Origin: a virus
Virus record (IMG/VR): IMGVR_UViG_3300034101_005796
Span: 1 to 64,000 of that record
Length of the DNA: 64,000 nucleotides
Reading direction: 5' to 3' (one strand)
Shown: positions 28,140 through 35,293 of the stretch, in pieces
Numbering within the stretch: the stretch's first letter is position 1
How the letters are laid out: each line of letters begins with the position of its first letter
Position numbers and translations under genes: made by a program
Notes under the pieces: generated by a model
Database searches by the model: none
Seen by the model: only the letters and a program-made list of their open reading frames with translations
What the model was told of the DNA's origin: nothing

Positions 28140-29844
28140 TGCTTTGCTCCACTTGCGGGCGCTTCTCTGGCACCAGCGACTCCGCCTTGGCCCGTGGCAC
28201 GCCATAGACATAGACAAGGCTCTGGATCGCGCTTTCCCGCTCCAACCGGCCCTCGGCATGGGCCGTGAGCACATCAATCAACTGCGCGGCGGTCTTTTCC
28301 CCGACCTTGCCAACCAAGCCCTTGACCGGAGGCGGAGGCATTTCCGGAGGCATATTGATCGCCGCCAACATTTGCGTAGCGTTGGCCATGCTCGGCACGA
28401 TTAGCTCGATCGGCACGACCGATTCCGCCGCGACTTCCTGCAACTGCTTGACCTCGCGGGCCAGCGTCCGCGCCACTTCCATGTTGCTCGATCCGTCGAT
28501 CTCCTCGATCACCTTGCCGCGCGGAATAATGCCGTTCTGCAGCAAAAGCATCTGCTCCTGCACATAGTTGCCGGTGTCGCCCGTCAGCCGCGCGCCGAAA
28601 TTCCATGCTCCCGCCTGCCAGAGCGGATGCGGCGTGATCTTGCCCATGGCAATGGCCCGCTCCAGCACCAGATCCCGCACTTTGTTCAACACCTTGTCCA
28701 CGAGCAAATGCTGGTATTGCTGGATCGTCCGCCATGCCTGCATCACCTCGATTCTGGCCGTTACCCCGCCCAAAAGCGCCATATTGTAGCAAAACCCAAA
28801 GGGCAAATTCAGCCCCAAGGCCATCTCGCGGATCAGGATTTCCACAAACTGAATCAGGTTTCCGGAGGGGCGCCCCGTGCTGCCGGGGAAGGTGATTTCT
28901 TCGCCCTCTTGCAACCTTTTGACCATTCCCGCCTGCACCTCGAAAGCATTCGGCCCGCTCGTTGAGCCGGTCTTGGTCATCCAATCCAACCCGCTGCCGG
29001 TCGGGGCGCTATCCTTGCGCCGGATGAAGCCCGCAAACGCGGCCGCAAATTTCATGGCCATTTTTTCAAAGCCGAACAACTCATGAACGTCCCGAGCGTG
29101 CGGCAAGAGTGGCGACAGCCAGCTATCCCCGTGGTATTGATCCGCCCGCGTCGGACGGAACAGATGCAAAAACATCTCCGGCGGCACCACCCCCGCACCC
29201 AGCCCGAAATCGAACGTCTCCTTCGTGTATTGCGCCATGCGCGAACGCTTGTAAATCTCGTAGCCCGCCACGCGGCCCAGATCGTCCAAGAGGATGCCGT
29301 TCACGTTGCGCTCCTCGGCCTTCACCTGATCCGGCCCGCCAATCCGGTCAGCCTCGATTGGTTGCAAGCGGATCTCGTCCCCATCGGGAATCACGATCCA
29401 CCCGTATTCACCATCCCGCGCCGTGGCCCGAAAGCCCAACTGCACCAGCTCGGCCAGACGAAAGCGGCCCGTCAAATCCGCCCGTCCGCACCAATCATGG
29501 AAATAGTCCTGGTATTCTTGGTCGATGTCCGAATCCCCCGTGCGACTCTGATACGTGATCGCGCCGCACGTGTATTGCGTCAGCTTTTCCAGCACCCCAC
29601 GGATGAAGCAAAACTTCTCCTCCATGTCCCGCGCTTCCCAGATCCGATTGATCCGCTGACGTTGCTTGCGCTGCGTTTCCGGCGATCCCTGCCGCGTCTT
29701 GCCGCCCGAATAACCGCGCTGCTCCTTGTTCCAATCCCCCCGCTCGAACTCCTGCAACCAGTGTTTCGACACCATCCGCCGCAAGCCCGCCTCCGGCGAG
29801 ACAGCGGCAATCGCCTTGTCCAGAAATGTGATTTTGGGATCCAT
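28084..29844 (-). CDS. Portal protein (lambda gpB-like)
   Basis: 586 residues. The lambda-type portal layout is visible: an N-terminal RQRINRIWEARDMEEKF clip, a GFRATARDGE(Y) segment, DSWLSPLLPHARDVHELFGF, and the conserved RPSGNLIQFVEILIREMALG ... NLPFGFCYNM region, with a helical C-terminus. The dodecameric ring gates DNA entry. TGATG overlap with the upstream gpW-like gene. It is separated by more than 20 kb from the terminase, unlike lambda. Confidence 0.9.
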   Translation of the reverse strand: MDPKITFLDKAIAAVSPEAGLRRMVSKHWLQEFERGDWNKEQRGYSGGKTRQGSPETQRKQRQRINRIWEARDMEEKFCFIRGVLEKLTQYTCGAITYQSRTGDSDIDQEYQDYFHDWCGRADLTGRFRLAELVQLGFRATARDGEYGWIVIPDGDEIRLQPIEADRIGGPDQVKAEERNVNGILLDDLGRVAGYEIYKRSRMAQYTKETFDFGLGAGVVPPEMFLHLFRPTRADQYHGDSWLSPLLPHARDVHELFGFEKMAMKFAAAFAGFIRRKDSAPTGSGLDWMTKTGSTSGPNAFEVQAGMVKRLQEGEEITFPGSTGRPSGNLIQFVEILIREMALGLNLPFGFCYNMALLGGVTARIEVMQAWRTIQQYQHLLVDKVLNKVRDLVLERAIAMGKITPHPLWQAGAWNFGARLTGDTGNYVQEQMLLLQNGIIPRGKVIEEIDGSSNMEVARTLAREVKQLQEVAAESVVPIELIVPSMANATQMLAAINMPPEMPPPPVKGLVGKVGEKTAAQLIDVLTAHAEGRLERESAIQSLVYVYGVPRAKAESLVPEKRPQVEQSNGGGNPNSGNVRANGSDE

Positions 29845-30089
29845 CAGAACTCAATCCTCGAAAAGTCCGCCACCGCCGTGTAATCCGCCGCGCTCGCATT
29901 CCGCGTCCGCAGCACCCGGTTCGCCGCCTGCAGCCGGTCCCGCACCTCCCGCAAGTCCTTGGTGTAGCTCTTGCTCCCGATCTGCTGGGAGGAAAGCGGG
30001 GTCGCCAGCTTCTTCAAAGCATCAATCTCGGCAGCCAACTCCCCCCCACTGTAGGTCGCATAGATTTCCACCCAATCGCTCGCCGCCAT
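29844..30089 (-). CDS. gpW-like head-tail joining protein
   Basis: 81 residues, starting ATG 30089 behind GGAGGGAA and a TTGACA box 14 nt upstream. Helix - short hairpin - helix pattern (LAAEIDALKKLAT, SSQQIGSKSYT, KDLREVRDRLQAAN) is the gpW layout, and it precedes the portal as W does in lambda. It should stabilise the packaged head for tail joining. Confidence 0.68.
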   Translation of the reverse strand: MAASDWVEIYATYSGGELAAEIDALKKLATPLSSQQIGSKSYTKDLREVRDRLQAANRVLRTRNASAADYTAVADFSRIEF

Positions 30090-30105
30090 GTTCCCTCCGC
30101 GCCTG

Positions 30106-30309
30106 TCAATTTACTGTCACTAACCAATACCCTTTTTCCCAACACCCACAGTGGGAGGCACGATGGCTTGGCTGCGCGGTCACGTTGCCATGATACAGTT
30201 TGCTCTTACACGACGGGCATCTTGCCACATAAATCCGAACCGGGCCTTGCACCCGACATTTGACGTTATGCGAGTATTCGCATTCCAAGGTTGGTATTTC
30301 GCTTTGCAT
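30106..30309 (-). CDS. Small cysteine-rich (zinc-ribbon-like) protein
   Basis: 67 residues from ATG 30309, one base after the upstream TAA. Cysteines at LECEY, KCRV, ARCPSCKSK and HCGCW, together with histidines, suggest one or two zinc sites. No known family. It sits between a DUF5672 operon and the gpW-like gene. Confidence 0.58.
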   Translation of the reverse strand: MQSEIPTLECEYSHNVKCRVQGPVRIYVARCPSCKSKLYHGNVTAQPSHRASHCGCWEKGYWLVTVN

Positions 30310-30310
30310 C

Positions 30311-30499
30311 TTAATTATTCTGGGAGATACCGCGTTGCCCCAACGCCTCCAGAGTAGTCGCAGTAGTCGCAAGCATGATTGAAAGTGCCCCCTCCGCTCT
30401 TTTTACGGCCTCGGCAAGTTTGGGGTCTTGATCAGTCATGACGCGCAAATCGTCGAACGCGCCGATGACATCCCGAATCTCTTTTTCATACGGTTTCAT
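30311..30499 (-). CDS. Small helical hypothetical protein
   Basis: 62 residues from ATG 30499 (ATGA overlap with the upstream stop). Largely helical and acidic (MKPYEKEIRDVIGAFDDL). No membrane segment. Unknown function. Confidence 0.6.
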   Translation of the reverse strand: MKPYEKEIRDVIGAFDDLRVMTDQDPKLAEAVKRAEGALSIMLATTATTLEALGQRGISQNN

Positions 30500-31155
30500 A
30501 AAATTCGCCTCACCCGCTCCTGACACCACTCCGATTTCCCGTGAAACCCGAAGCTCTGCTCATGCCTCCACTCGGGAAACTCCGGCACCTCGTTCTCGTA
30601 GCTGAACCGGATCGCTGTTCCGATGTCCGCCACCCTGATTCCTTCCCGATCCAGCACCTCGCGCAAACGCGAATTGCGGGTGAACCACACATCGCTCGGC
30701 TCCCCGTTGTAGAAATTCCGGTTCTCCCACAAGAGACGGCGGAACCTCCGGCTCTGCAACGAACACCCGCCGTTGCCCACCCGATCCCCGCCTTCCGGCA
30801 CCAACCTCGGAGGCCACGGCGCTCCGATATAGTCGTAATCCAGAAAGCCCGGCTCCCACCGCTCGATATGGACAGGAAACCCGTCTGTCTCGATATGCAG
30901 CACATGAGGCGTCTCGAAATAACGGTGCAGCTCATACGCTTGGAACCGCTGCCCCTCCTGCCAATCGCACTTCGGCACAAAAACCTGACGCCCCGCCACC
31001 GGCACGCTCGGAGCCTCGCTCGATAAATGCACCACATCCCCAAACCGAATCCGTTCCGTCACCCAATTCACGATCCGCGCCGACAAATTCGGATCATGCG
31101 CCGGATTGAAGATCAACAGCGTCACCGTGGGCAGTTTCAGATCAGGGACGGACAT
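30496..31155 (-). CDS. DUF5672 family (glycosyltransferase-like) protein
   Basis: 219 residues from ATG 31155; an in-frame ATG at 31164 is also possible, and both overlap the upstream FkbM gene. The DUF5672 hallmark is clear: HVLHIETDGF, FLDYDYIGAPWP and GNGGCSLQSRRF, as in GT-A-like sugar-transfer proteins. With the FkbM methyltransferase and GT9 enzyme it probably alters a host surface glycan or a virion glycan. Confidence 0.85.
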   Translation of the reverse strand: MSVPDLKLPTVTLLIFNPAHDPNLSARIVNWVTERIRFGDVVHLSSEAPSVPVAGRQVFVPKCDWQEGQRFQAYELHRYFETPHVLHIETDGFPVHIERWEPGFLDYDYIGAPWPPRLVPEGGDRVGNGGCSLQSRRFRRLLWENRNFYNGEPSDVWFTRNSRLREVLDREGIRVADIGTAIRFSYENEVPEFPEWRHEQSFGFHGKSEWCQERVRRIL

Positions 31156-31711
31156 AGACCTCATCTTGTCCGTCTGTCTCCACCATGCGGTAGCCCTGCC
31201 AACCCATCCACTGCCGGATCTCCTCCGCATACGGATTGCGGTAATGCTGCCACCCCATCTCCACACAAATCAGCCACGGACGGCTCGCCAGCCCCTTGAT
31301 CACGTGCCACTCGGAACCCTCTGTGTCGATGGCCAGCAACTCGATGTCACCCCGATCATAGAAATCCACGGTGCGACAAATCACCGTGACCCTATTGCTC
31401 GGCTCATTGCCCACGCTCGCGCGCGGACTTGCCACTCCGTCCAGATACGAGCTGCATCCGTCATCCCGCAGCAAGCGCGCACCGCGCTGATCGCTCAAGG
31501 CCACCTCATGCACCGTTACTTTGCCGCCGGTCCCGAAAAACTGCCGCAACTCCTCGGCATAATACGGATGCGGCTCGAAAAGCTCCACCCGCTCCGCGTC
31601 ACCGATCAAGGGCGCCACATGCACCTGATTCGGATGGTTCGCCCCGACCTCCCACACCACGCGCGGCATAGGCAAACCCTGTTCCCGCAACACTCGCGCC
31701 AGTTCGATCAT
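31142..31711 (-). CDS. FkbM-family methyltransferase
   Basis: 189 residues. Class I SAM-methyltransferase motifs: VWEVGANHPN (motif I), VELFEPHP (motif II), then IELLAIDTEGSEWHVIKG, the FkbM signature. FkbM enzymes usually O-methylate sugars or polyketides. The neighbouring glycosyltransferase-like genes make a sugar target likely. Confidence 0.88.
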   Translation of the reverse strand: MIELARVLREQGLPMPRVVWEVGANHPNQVHVAPLIGDAERVELFEPHPYYAEELRQFFGTGGKVTVHEVALSDQRGARLLRDDGCSSYLDGVASPRASVGNEPSNRVTVICRTVDFYDRGDIELLAIDTEGSEWHVIKGLASRPWLICVEMGWQHYRNPYAEEIRQWMGWQGYRMVETDGQDEVYVRP

Positions 31712-31989
31712 ACCCTCCGAAAATCACAGCCCCGTGCCGCCGCCATATTGGCCATAGCATACTCGTAAGCCTCCCGCGTTCCCCACACCGCCGCCCACAG
31801 CACCAGACACGGCGCCACCAGATAGCCCCCATCTCTGACCCGCAACTCCCGCAACGGCTCCAATTCCAGCCTGTGCGTCATCGGCACCTTCCAACCGGTG
31901 CGTCTCGCGGGTGTTCTTGCGGGAGTTGCGGGTGTCTTTTTCACCGATTTCCACCCGAACCGCTTGGGTCTTTTCGCTAAAAATTTCAT
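31708..31989 (-). CDS. Hypothetical protein
   Basis: 93 residues from ATG 31989 (ATGA overlap). Strongly basic N-terminus (KFLAKRPKRFGWKSVKK, then TPARTPARR) followed by a hydrophobic helix (YLVAPCLVLWAAVWGTREAY) that could sit in a membrane. The C-terminal methionine/alanine segment is short. Unknown function. Confidence 0.55.
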   Translation of the reverse strand: MKFLAKRPKRFGWKSVKKTPATPARTPARRTGWKVPMTHRLELEPLRELRVRDGGYLVAPCLVLWAAVWGTREAYEYAMANMAAARGCDFRRV

Positions 31990-32160
31990 GGTTGCTTCAT
32001 CTGTCCCTTTGTCATCTTCGTCAGACACCAGCCCGTCTCGACGCGGTAGATCCGCAAATGCCGGAACCGCTTGCCCCGGTGCCGCCGCACAAACCCGCGC
32101 GCGTGAATGGCCTGTGCCAACGTCGGATACACCGCTTTCTCATGGTTCGCTTGGCTCATA
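31986..32160 (-). CDS. Small basic hypothetical protein
   Basis: 57 residues from ATG 32160, overlapping the upstream gene by 21 bases and the downstream start as ATGA. Rich in Arg/His (FVRRHRGKRFRHLRIYRVET), so probably binds nucleic acid. No family recognised. Confidence 0.55.
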
Positions 32161-32439
32161 GGCAACACAGATCCCGCTTCCGTCACGGACACCCACCTTC
32201 TGCACAAGCCCCATGGCTTTGAGTTCCGAAAACCGCCCTGACACCTGATTCATCATGCAACCCCACGCTTTCGACAATTCACGGCACGTGAGGCCGTTCG
32301 ATCCGGACGCTCGAATGCTTTCCAAGACCCGCGCGCGTTGCTGTGCTCTTTGCGGCACGCACCTTTTCAAAGCCGCCAAACTCTCGGGGTTGCCCCTGTG
32401 CCGTCCGGCACAAATGTCAAAGAGTGGCCCGTAGTTCAT
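32140..32439 (-). CDS. Winged-helix protein
   Basis: 99 residues from ATG 32439 (ATGA overlap). Residues ~33-95 form a winged helix: RARVLESIRASGSNGLTCRE, WGCMMNQVSGRFSELKAMGL, then a wing ending GICVAYEP. Such domains occur in phage regulators acting on DNA. Target unknown. Confidence 0.65.
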   Translation of the reverse strand: MNYGPLFDICAGRHRGNPESLAALKRCVPQRAQQRARVLESIRASGSNGLTCRELSKAWGCMMNQVSGRFSELKAMGLVQKVGVRDGSGICVAYEPSEP

Positions 32440-32783
32440 TGTGAATCTTGCGCCTCCACCGCCGCCTTGGCCTTGGCGATCATCTCGATCGGCGCCAACC
32501 CCTTCTCCATGTCGCACCACTCGCTCGGCTTCATCAGCCCGCTGGCCAGCGCGATCTTGCGCGCCGGGATATGTTTCGCCTTCCGCAGACGCTCCACCTC
32601 GCGTCCCGCCAAGACCCGATCGGCCTCCTCGCCAAACAGGCTTCCTTTCGTCGCACAACGCTTGCAGTCCTCCTCGGGGCGCACATAAACCCCGCTCTCG
32701 TCATTCTCTCCGTCCCAGAATCCCCATGAGGCGTGAATCACGCCCATCCCATCGCACTCCGGACACGTGGCCTGCTTGCTCAT
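32436..32783 (-). CDS. Zinc-finger protein with HTH-like C-terminus
   Basis: 115 residues from ATG 32783 (ATGA overlap). CPECDGMG near the start and CKRCATKG ~40 residues later form a four-cysteine zinc site like that of DnaJ. The C-terminal half (LASGLMKPSEWCDMEKGLAP) resembles an HTH_3 fold. Probably nucleic-acid binding. The longer open frame upstream is shadow. Confidence 0.6.
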   Translation of the reverse strand: MSKQATCPECDGMGVIHASWGFWDGENDESGVYVRPEEDCKRCATKGSLFGEEADRVLAGREVERLRKAKHIPARKIALASGLMKPSEWCDMEKGLAPIEMIAKAKAAVEAQDSQ

Positions 32784-33820
32784 AGATACTTCCGCACCTC
32801 CCGCACAATCCGCTCCGGTTCGATCTGCCCCAACGCCTCGCACTTGCCGGTGATCGAACACGGACCATCCGGCGGATACGGGCCGCCCCGTCCGTGCCAG
32901 TAGCACGGCGCGCAACGCAACACTCCCGTCAAAGCCCGCACTGTCGGCGCATACGCCGTGCGCGCCTGCCACGGGAACGGCCCGTAGAGAGCGATGGTCG
33001 GCAACCGCAACGCCCCCGCCAGATGCGCGATGGCGCTATCCGGCGCCAGCACCACCTCGCACTGCTCCAAGACCGCCGCCGATTGACCGAACAGATCGGC
33101 CTGTGACGCCACATTCAAAATCAACGGATGGTTCGCCTCCAACTGCACCGTCCCCGGCGCCCCGAACAACGCAATCTCCGTATCTCCCTTCTCCAGCAAT
33201 CGCCGGATCACCTCCACCAACAACTCCTTCGGATACGTCCGCGCGGGACTCGATGCCATCAACTGCACGCCGACCCGCTTGCCTTTCTTCGGAAACTCCA
33301 ACTCCGCCCACGCCCGATCTTCGTCCCGCACGGCAAAGCTGACCTCCTTGCCCTCGGTCAATTCCACCTTCGCCGCCTCGGCAAATAAATCCACCGCATG
33401 AATTTCCGGCTTTTCCGCAAACTCGATCACCCCCTCCAACCAGATTTCCCGATCATACGGCATGACCTCCGCCAACGGCATCGGATACGGGCGCCACTCC
33501 ACAGGAACCCCCGACAACGCCTCGCGGTATTTCGCATGACAGCACACCGTTACGTTCTTTCCCGCCGCCACCAACGTCCGCAAAAGCGGCGTCAAAAACA
33601 AAATGTCTCCAAACCCCCCACTGCGCGTTACCAAGACCGTCTCCGCGTCTTTCAAATCTCTCATCTCCAATTCCAAATCTCTGTCTCGCATCCGCCCGAC
33701 TAACCCCATCATCAGCAAATGCCCAAGGGTCGGATCCTCGACCACATAGGACTCCCCGCCCCGAAACTTCAGCCCGTGCGCCTCATAGTCCCGCAGCACT
33801 GTAACGATCCGACCATTCAT
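32780..33820 (-). CDS. GT9-family glycosyltransferase (ADP-heptose:LPS heptosyltransferase-like)
   Basis: 346 residues from ATG 33820 (ATGA overlap). GT-B fold with GT9 features: VTRSGGFGDILFLTPLLRTL at the start of the first Rossmann half, VGVQLMASSPARTYP in the middle, then LFGAPG and the sugar-nucleotide site VLAPDSAIAHLAGAL. These enzymes add heptose or related sugars to lipopolysaccharide. In a phage this may change the receptor (superinfection exclusion) or glycosylate virions. Confidence 0.85.
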   Translation of the reverse strand: MNGRIVTVLRDYEAHGLKFRGGESYVVEDPTLGHLLMMGLVGRMRDRDLELEMRDLKDAETVLVTRSGGFGDILFLTPLLRTLVAAGKNVTVCCHAKYREALSGVPVEWRPYPMPLAEVMPYDREIWLEGVIEFAEKPEIHAVDLFAEAAKVELTEGKEVSFAVRDEDRAWAELEFPKKGKRVGVQLMASSPARTYPKELLVEVIRRLLEKGDTEIALFGAPGTVQLEANHPLILNVASQADLFGQSAAVLEQCEVVLAPDSAIAHLAGALRLPTIALYGPFPWQARTAYAPTVRALTGVLRCAPCYWHGRGGPYPPDGPCSITGKCEALGQIEPERIVREVRKYL

Positions 33821-34059
33821 AGACGTTTGCTCCTCTGCCATACGTGAATCTGGCGCTCCGCGTTCTCTGAATACCCCAGATACCGCCCACTCCGGTCGGC
33901 ATCCACGACTACCGAACGCAACAACTCCGCCTCCCGCTCGGCATACGGCCCCGCCAGCATCGTATAACCCTGCCGCCGCAGTTCCTTCGGATCCTGCACC
34001 CGCAAATGCGTCCACAGCTTGTCGGCGGACGGCAAGGGTAGCTCTTTCGCAGGCGCCAT
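33817..34059 (-). CDS. Small hypothetical protein
   Basis: 80 residues from ATG 34059, which shares an A with the upstream TGA (TGATG). Mixed alpha/beta (KLWTHLRVQDPKELRRQGYT), no known domain. It is coupled to the GT9 gene, so may assist it. Confidence 0.55.
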   Translation of the reverse strand: MAPAKELPLPSADKLWTHLRVQDPKELRRQGYTMLAGPYAEREAELLRSVVVDADRSGRYLGYSENAERQIHVWQRSKRL

Positions 34060-34172
34060 CACGATGCGCACCCCCTCACCAGCATGATGATCGCCGCCAG
34101 CACACCCCAGAACGCCAGCAGATACACCAGCGCGACCAGCAGAATTAGCCGTTTCTGCCATGCCCGTGTCAT
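34059..34172 (-). CDS. 37-residue single-pass membrane protein
   Basis: ATG 34172 (ATGA overlap with the upstream stop) to TGA 34059, which overlaps the next start as TGATG. After MTRAWQKR it is a single hydrophobic helix of ~24 residues (LILLVALVYLLAFWGVLAAI) ending RGCAS. The exact fit between overlapping starts and stops on both sides supports a real gene. Possibly a membrane toxin, holin-like or anchor peptide. Confidence 0.65.
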   Translation of the reverse strand: MTRAWQKRLILLVALVYLLAFWGVLAAIIMLVRGCAS

Positions 34173-34429
34173 TTGCCGCGCTCCTCCTTCGCCGCCTCCA
34201 TCAAAGTCGCCAGATGCAGCGCCCCCTCGACCAGCTCCGAGAGCGTTGTCTCCGCGCTCTCCCGCACCAACAGCCCGGTCAAAGCCGCAGCCGCAAACGT
34301 GTCAAACGCCGTGGCTCGGCGCCGCGAACGCCGCTGGCCTTGCCACCACGGACGGTAATTCGCCGCCGCTGGAATCTCGCTGCTTGCCGCTTGCGCGGCC
34401 CGTTTGGTTGTCTTTTTTCTTGTGGTCAT
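34169..34429 (-). CDS. Basic hypothetical protein
   Basis: 86 residues from ATG 34429 behind CAAGGA. Lys/Arg-rich first half (MTTRKKTTKRA, RRSRRRA), then a helical half (LSELVEGALHLATLMEAAKE). A 24-bp element shared with the next gene lies 11 nt upstream of the start. Unknown function. Confidence 0.6.
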   Translation of the reverse strand: MTTRKKTTKRAAQAASSEIPAAANYRPWWQGQRRSRRRATAFDTFAAAALTGLLVRESAETTLSELVEGALHLATLMEAAKEERGK

Positions 34430-34440
34430 CGTCCTTGGAG

Positions 34441-34464
34441 TGGGGCCATTTCGGTAGACTTTTT
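34441..34464 (-). promoter_or_regulatory. Duplicated 24-bp leader element, copy 1
   Basis: On the plus strand it runs TGGGGCCATTTCGGTAGACT plus TTTT, identical to 34692-34715. It ends 11 nt before the start codon of the gene at 34429 and overlaps the stop of the upstream gene. It contains an ATG that would open a 7-codon frame ending in TGA over the gene's own ATG. Could be an operator, RNA-binding or uORF-type control element. Confidence 0.6.
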
Positions 34465-34681
34465 AGTTCACCCCGCAGCACTCGATTTTCGGAACCACCA
34501 TCACGGTGAAACAGACCCGCCCCGATTCCTTGGACGGGGCGCAGACCAACCCTTCCTGATCCAGACTTACAGAGAGAGTGACCGCTTCGGGGATGCTCAG
34601 ACACGCCACCGCCGACTCCGTTTGCCCGACCGCCGCCAGCACTTCCCGCAACACCCCCTGCACGTAATTATGAACCGTCAT
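34463..34681 (-). CDS. Hypothetical protein, first gene of the late strand
   Basis: 72 residues from ATG 34681 behind AAGGG. Beta-rich with two C-terminal cysteines (IECCGVN). First gene on the minus strand, diverging from the Cro-like gene. The 24-bp repeat sits 10 nt upstream of the start. Unknown function. Confidence 0.6.
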   Translation of the reverse strand: MTVHNYVQGVLREVLAAVGQTESAVACLSIPEAVTLSVSLDQEGLVCAPSKESGRVCFTVMVVPKIECCGVN

Positions 34682-34691
34682 ACCCTTGCGC

Positions 34692-34715
34692 TGGGGCCAT
34701 TTCGGTAGACTTTTT
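34692..34715 (-). promoter_or_regulatory. Duplicated 24-bp leader element, copy 2
   Basis: Exact copy of 34441-34464 at nearly the same distance (10 nt) from a start codon. Here it can also fold as CGGTA-n9-TACCG with the following bases. It lies in the divergent control region between the late genes and the Cro-like regulator. Confidence 0.6.
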
Positions 34716-34729
34716 TACCGGACGGCGCC

Positions 34730-34758
34730 TTGACTTGCTACCTTTGCGCGTTAGCTTT
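34730..34758 (+). promoter_or_regulatory. Candidate sigma-70 promoter, possibly leaderless
   Basis: TTGACT at 34730-34735 and TAGCTT or AGCTTT at 34752-34758, 16-17 bp apart. The start codon at 34764 falls about where transcription would begin, so the mRNA could be leaderless; no ribosome-binding site is seen. Confidence 0.5.
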
Positions 34759-34763
34759 TCCGC

Positions 34764-34982
34764 ATGACCAAACCCACCCCCCGGACGGACGCCCTCATGC
34801 GCAAGCTCGACCGGCTCCTCAAGACCGAACGCGGCCTCACCACCCAACTGGCCCGCTACCTCCGGCCCGACAACCCCCGATCCGCCACCATCCGCATCTG
34901 CGAATACGTCGGACGGCGCAAAACCCCGAACGGCGAAACCCTCCTGGCCATCGTCGAATGGATGGACGGACGGCGCTCCTGA
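34764..34982 (+). CDS. Cro-like small helix-turn-helix regulator
   Basis: 72 residues. The helix-turn-helix part reads TTQLARYLRPDN, then RICEYVGRRKTPNGETLLAI, ending VEWMDGRRS; this is the pattern of small XRE/Cro-type proteins. It is the first gene of the rightward transcript and diverges from the late operon, the classic place for a lysis-lysogeny switch protein. No full-length CI-like repressor is seen beside it. Confidence 0.65.
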   Translation: MTKPTPRTDALMRKLDRLLKTERGLTTQLARYLRPDNPRSATIRICEYVGRRKTPNGETLLAIVEWMDGRRS

Positions 34983-35014
34983 CCCCGTTTTTTTTTGGTT
35001 GGACGGAGTTATTT

Positions 35015-35032
35015 TTACTTATTCATAAGTAA
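35015..35032. promoter_or_regulatory. 18-bp palindrome, candidate operator
   Basis: TTACTTATTCATAAGTAA is a perfect 8+2+8 inverted repeat just after the Cro-like gene and before the GCGC-rich repeats. It is AT-rich in GC-rich surroundings. A candidate binding site for the adjacent regulator. Confidence 0.6.
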
Positions 35033-35041
35033 GATTCCGGC

Positions 35042-35240
35042 GCGCGTTGCTTGGGATGCGCGCAATCCCTAAAGGGTGAGCATCACCAGAGCGTGCGCGC
35101 GCTTTTGTAAGCGTGCGCGCGTTGCTTGGGATGCGCGCAATCCCTAAAGGGTGAAGCATCACCAGAGCGTGCGCGCGCTTTTGTAAGCGTGCGCGCGTTG
35201 CTTGGGATGCGCGCAATCCCTAAAGGGTGAAGCAACGCGC
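35042..35240. repeat. 75/76-bp tandem repeat, ~2.6 copies
   Basis: Unit starts at GTTGCTTGGG (35046, 35121, 35197); copies 1 and 2 differ by one base. Each full unit holds GGGAT-n7-ATCCC, CCCT-AA-AGGG and a 12-bp hairpin around a TTGT loop (35093-35120, 35169-35196). The hairpins overlap, so only some can form at once. It lies ~55 bp upstream of the next gene. Could be iterons, a protein-binding array or a tandem RNA leader. Confidence 0.85.
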
Positions 35241-35293
35241 GCGCATTTTTGCGCTTGCGCGTTGCTACGCTTTCGCGTAGTCTTTTCTTTGCT

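Noticed and set aside
35042-35240. CRISPR-like array
   Set aside because: Units of 75-76 bp are repeated end to end with no distinct spacers, and there is no cas gene.
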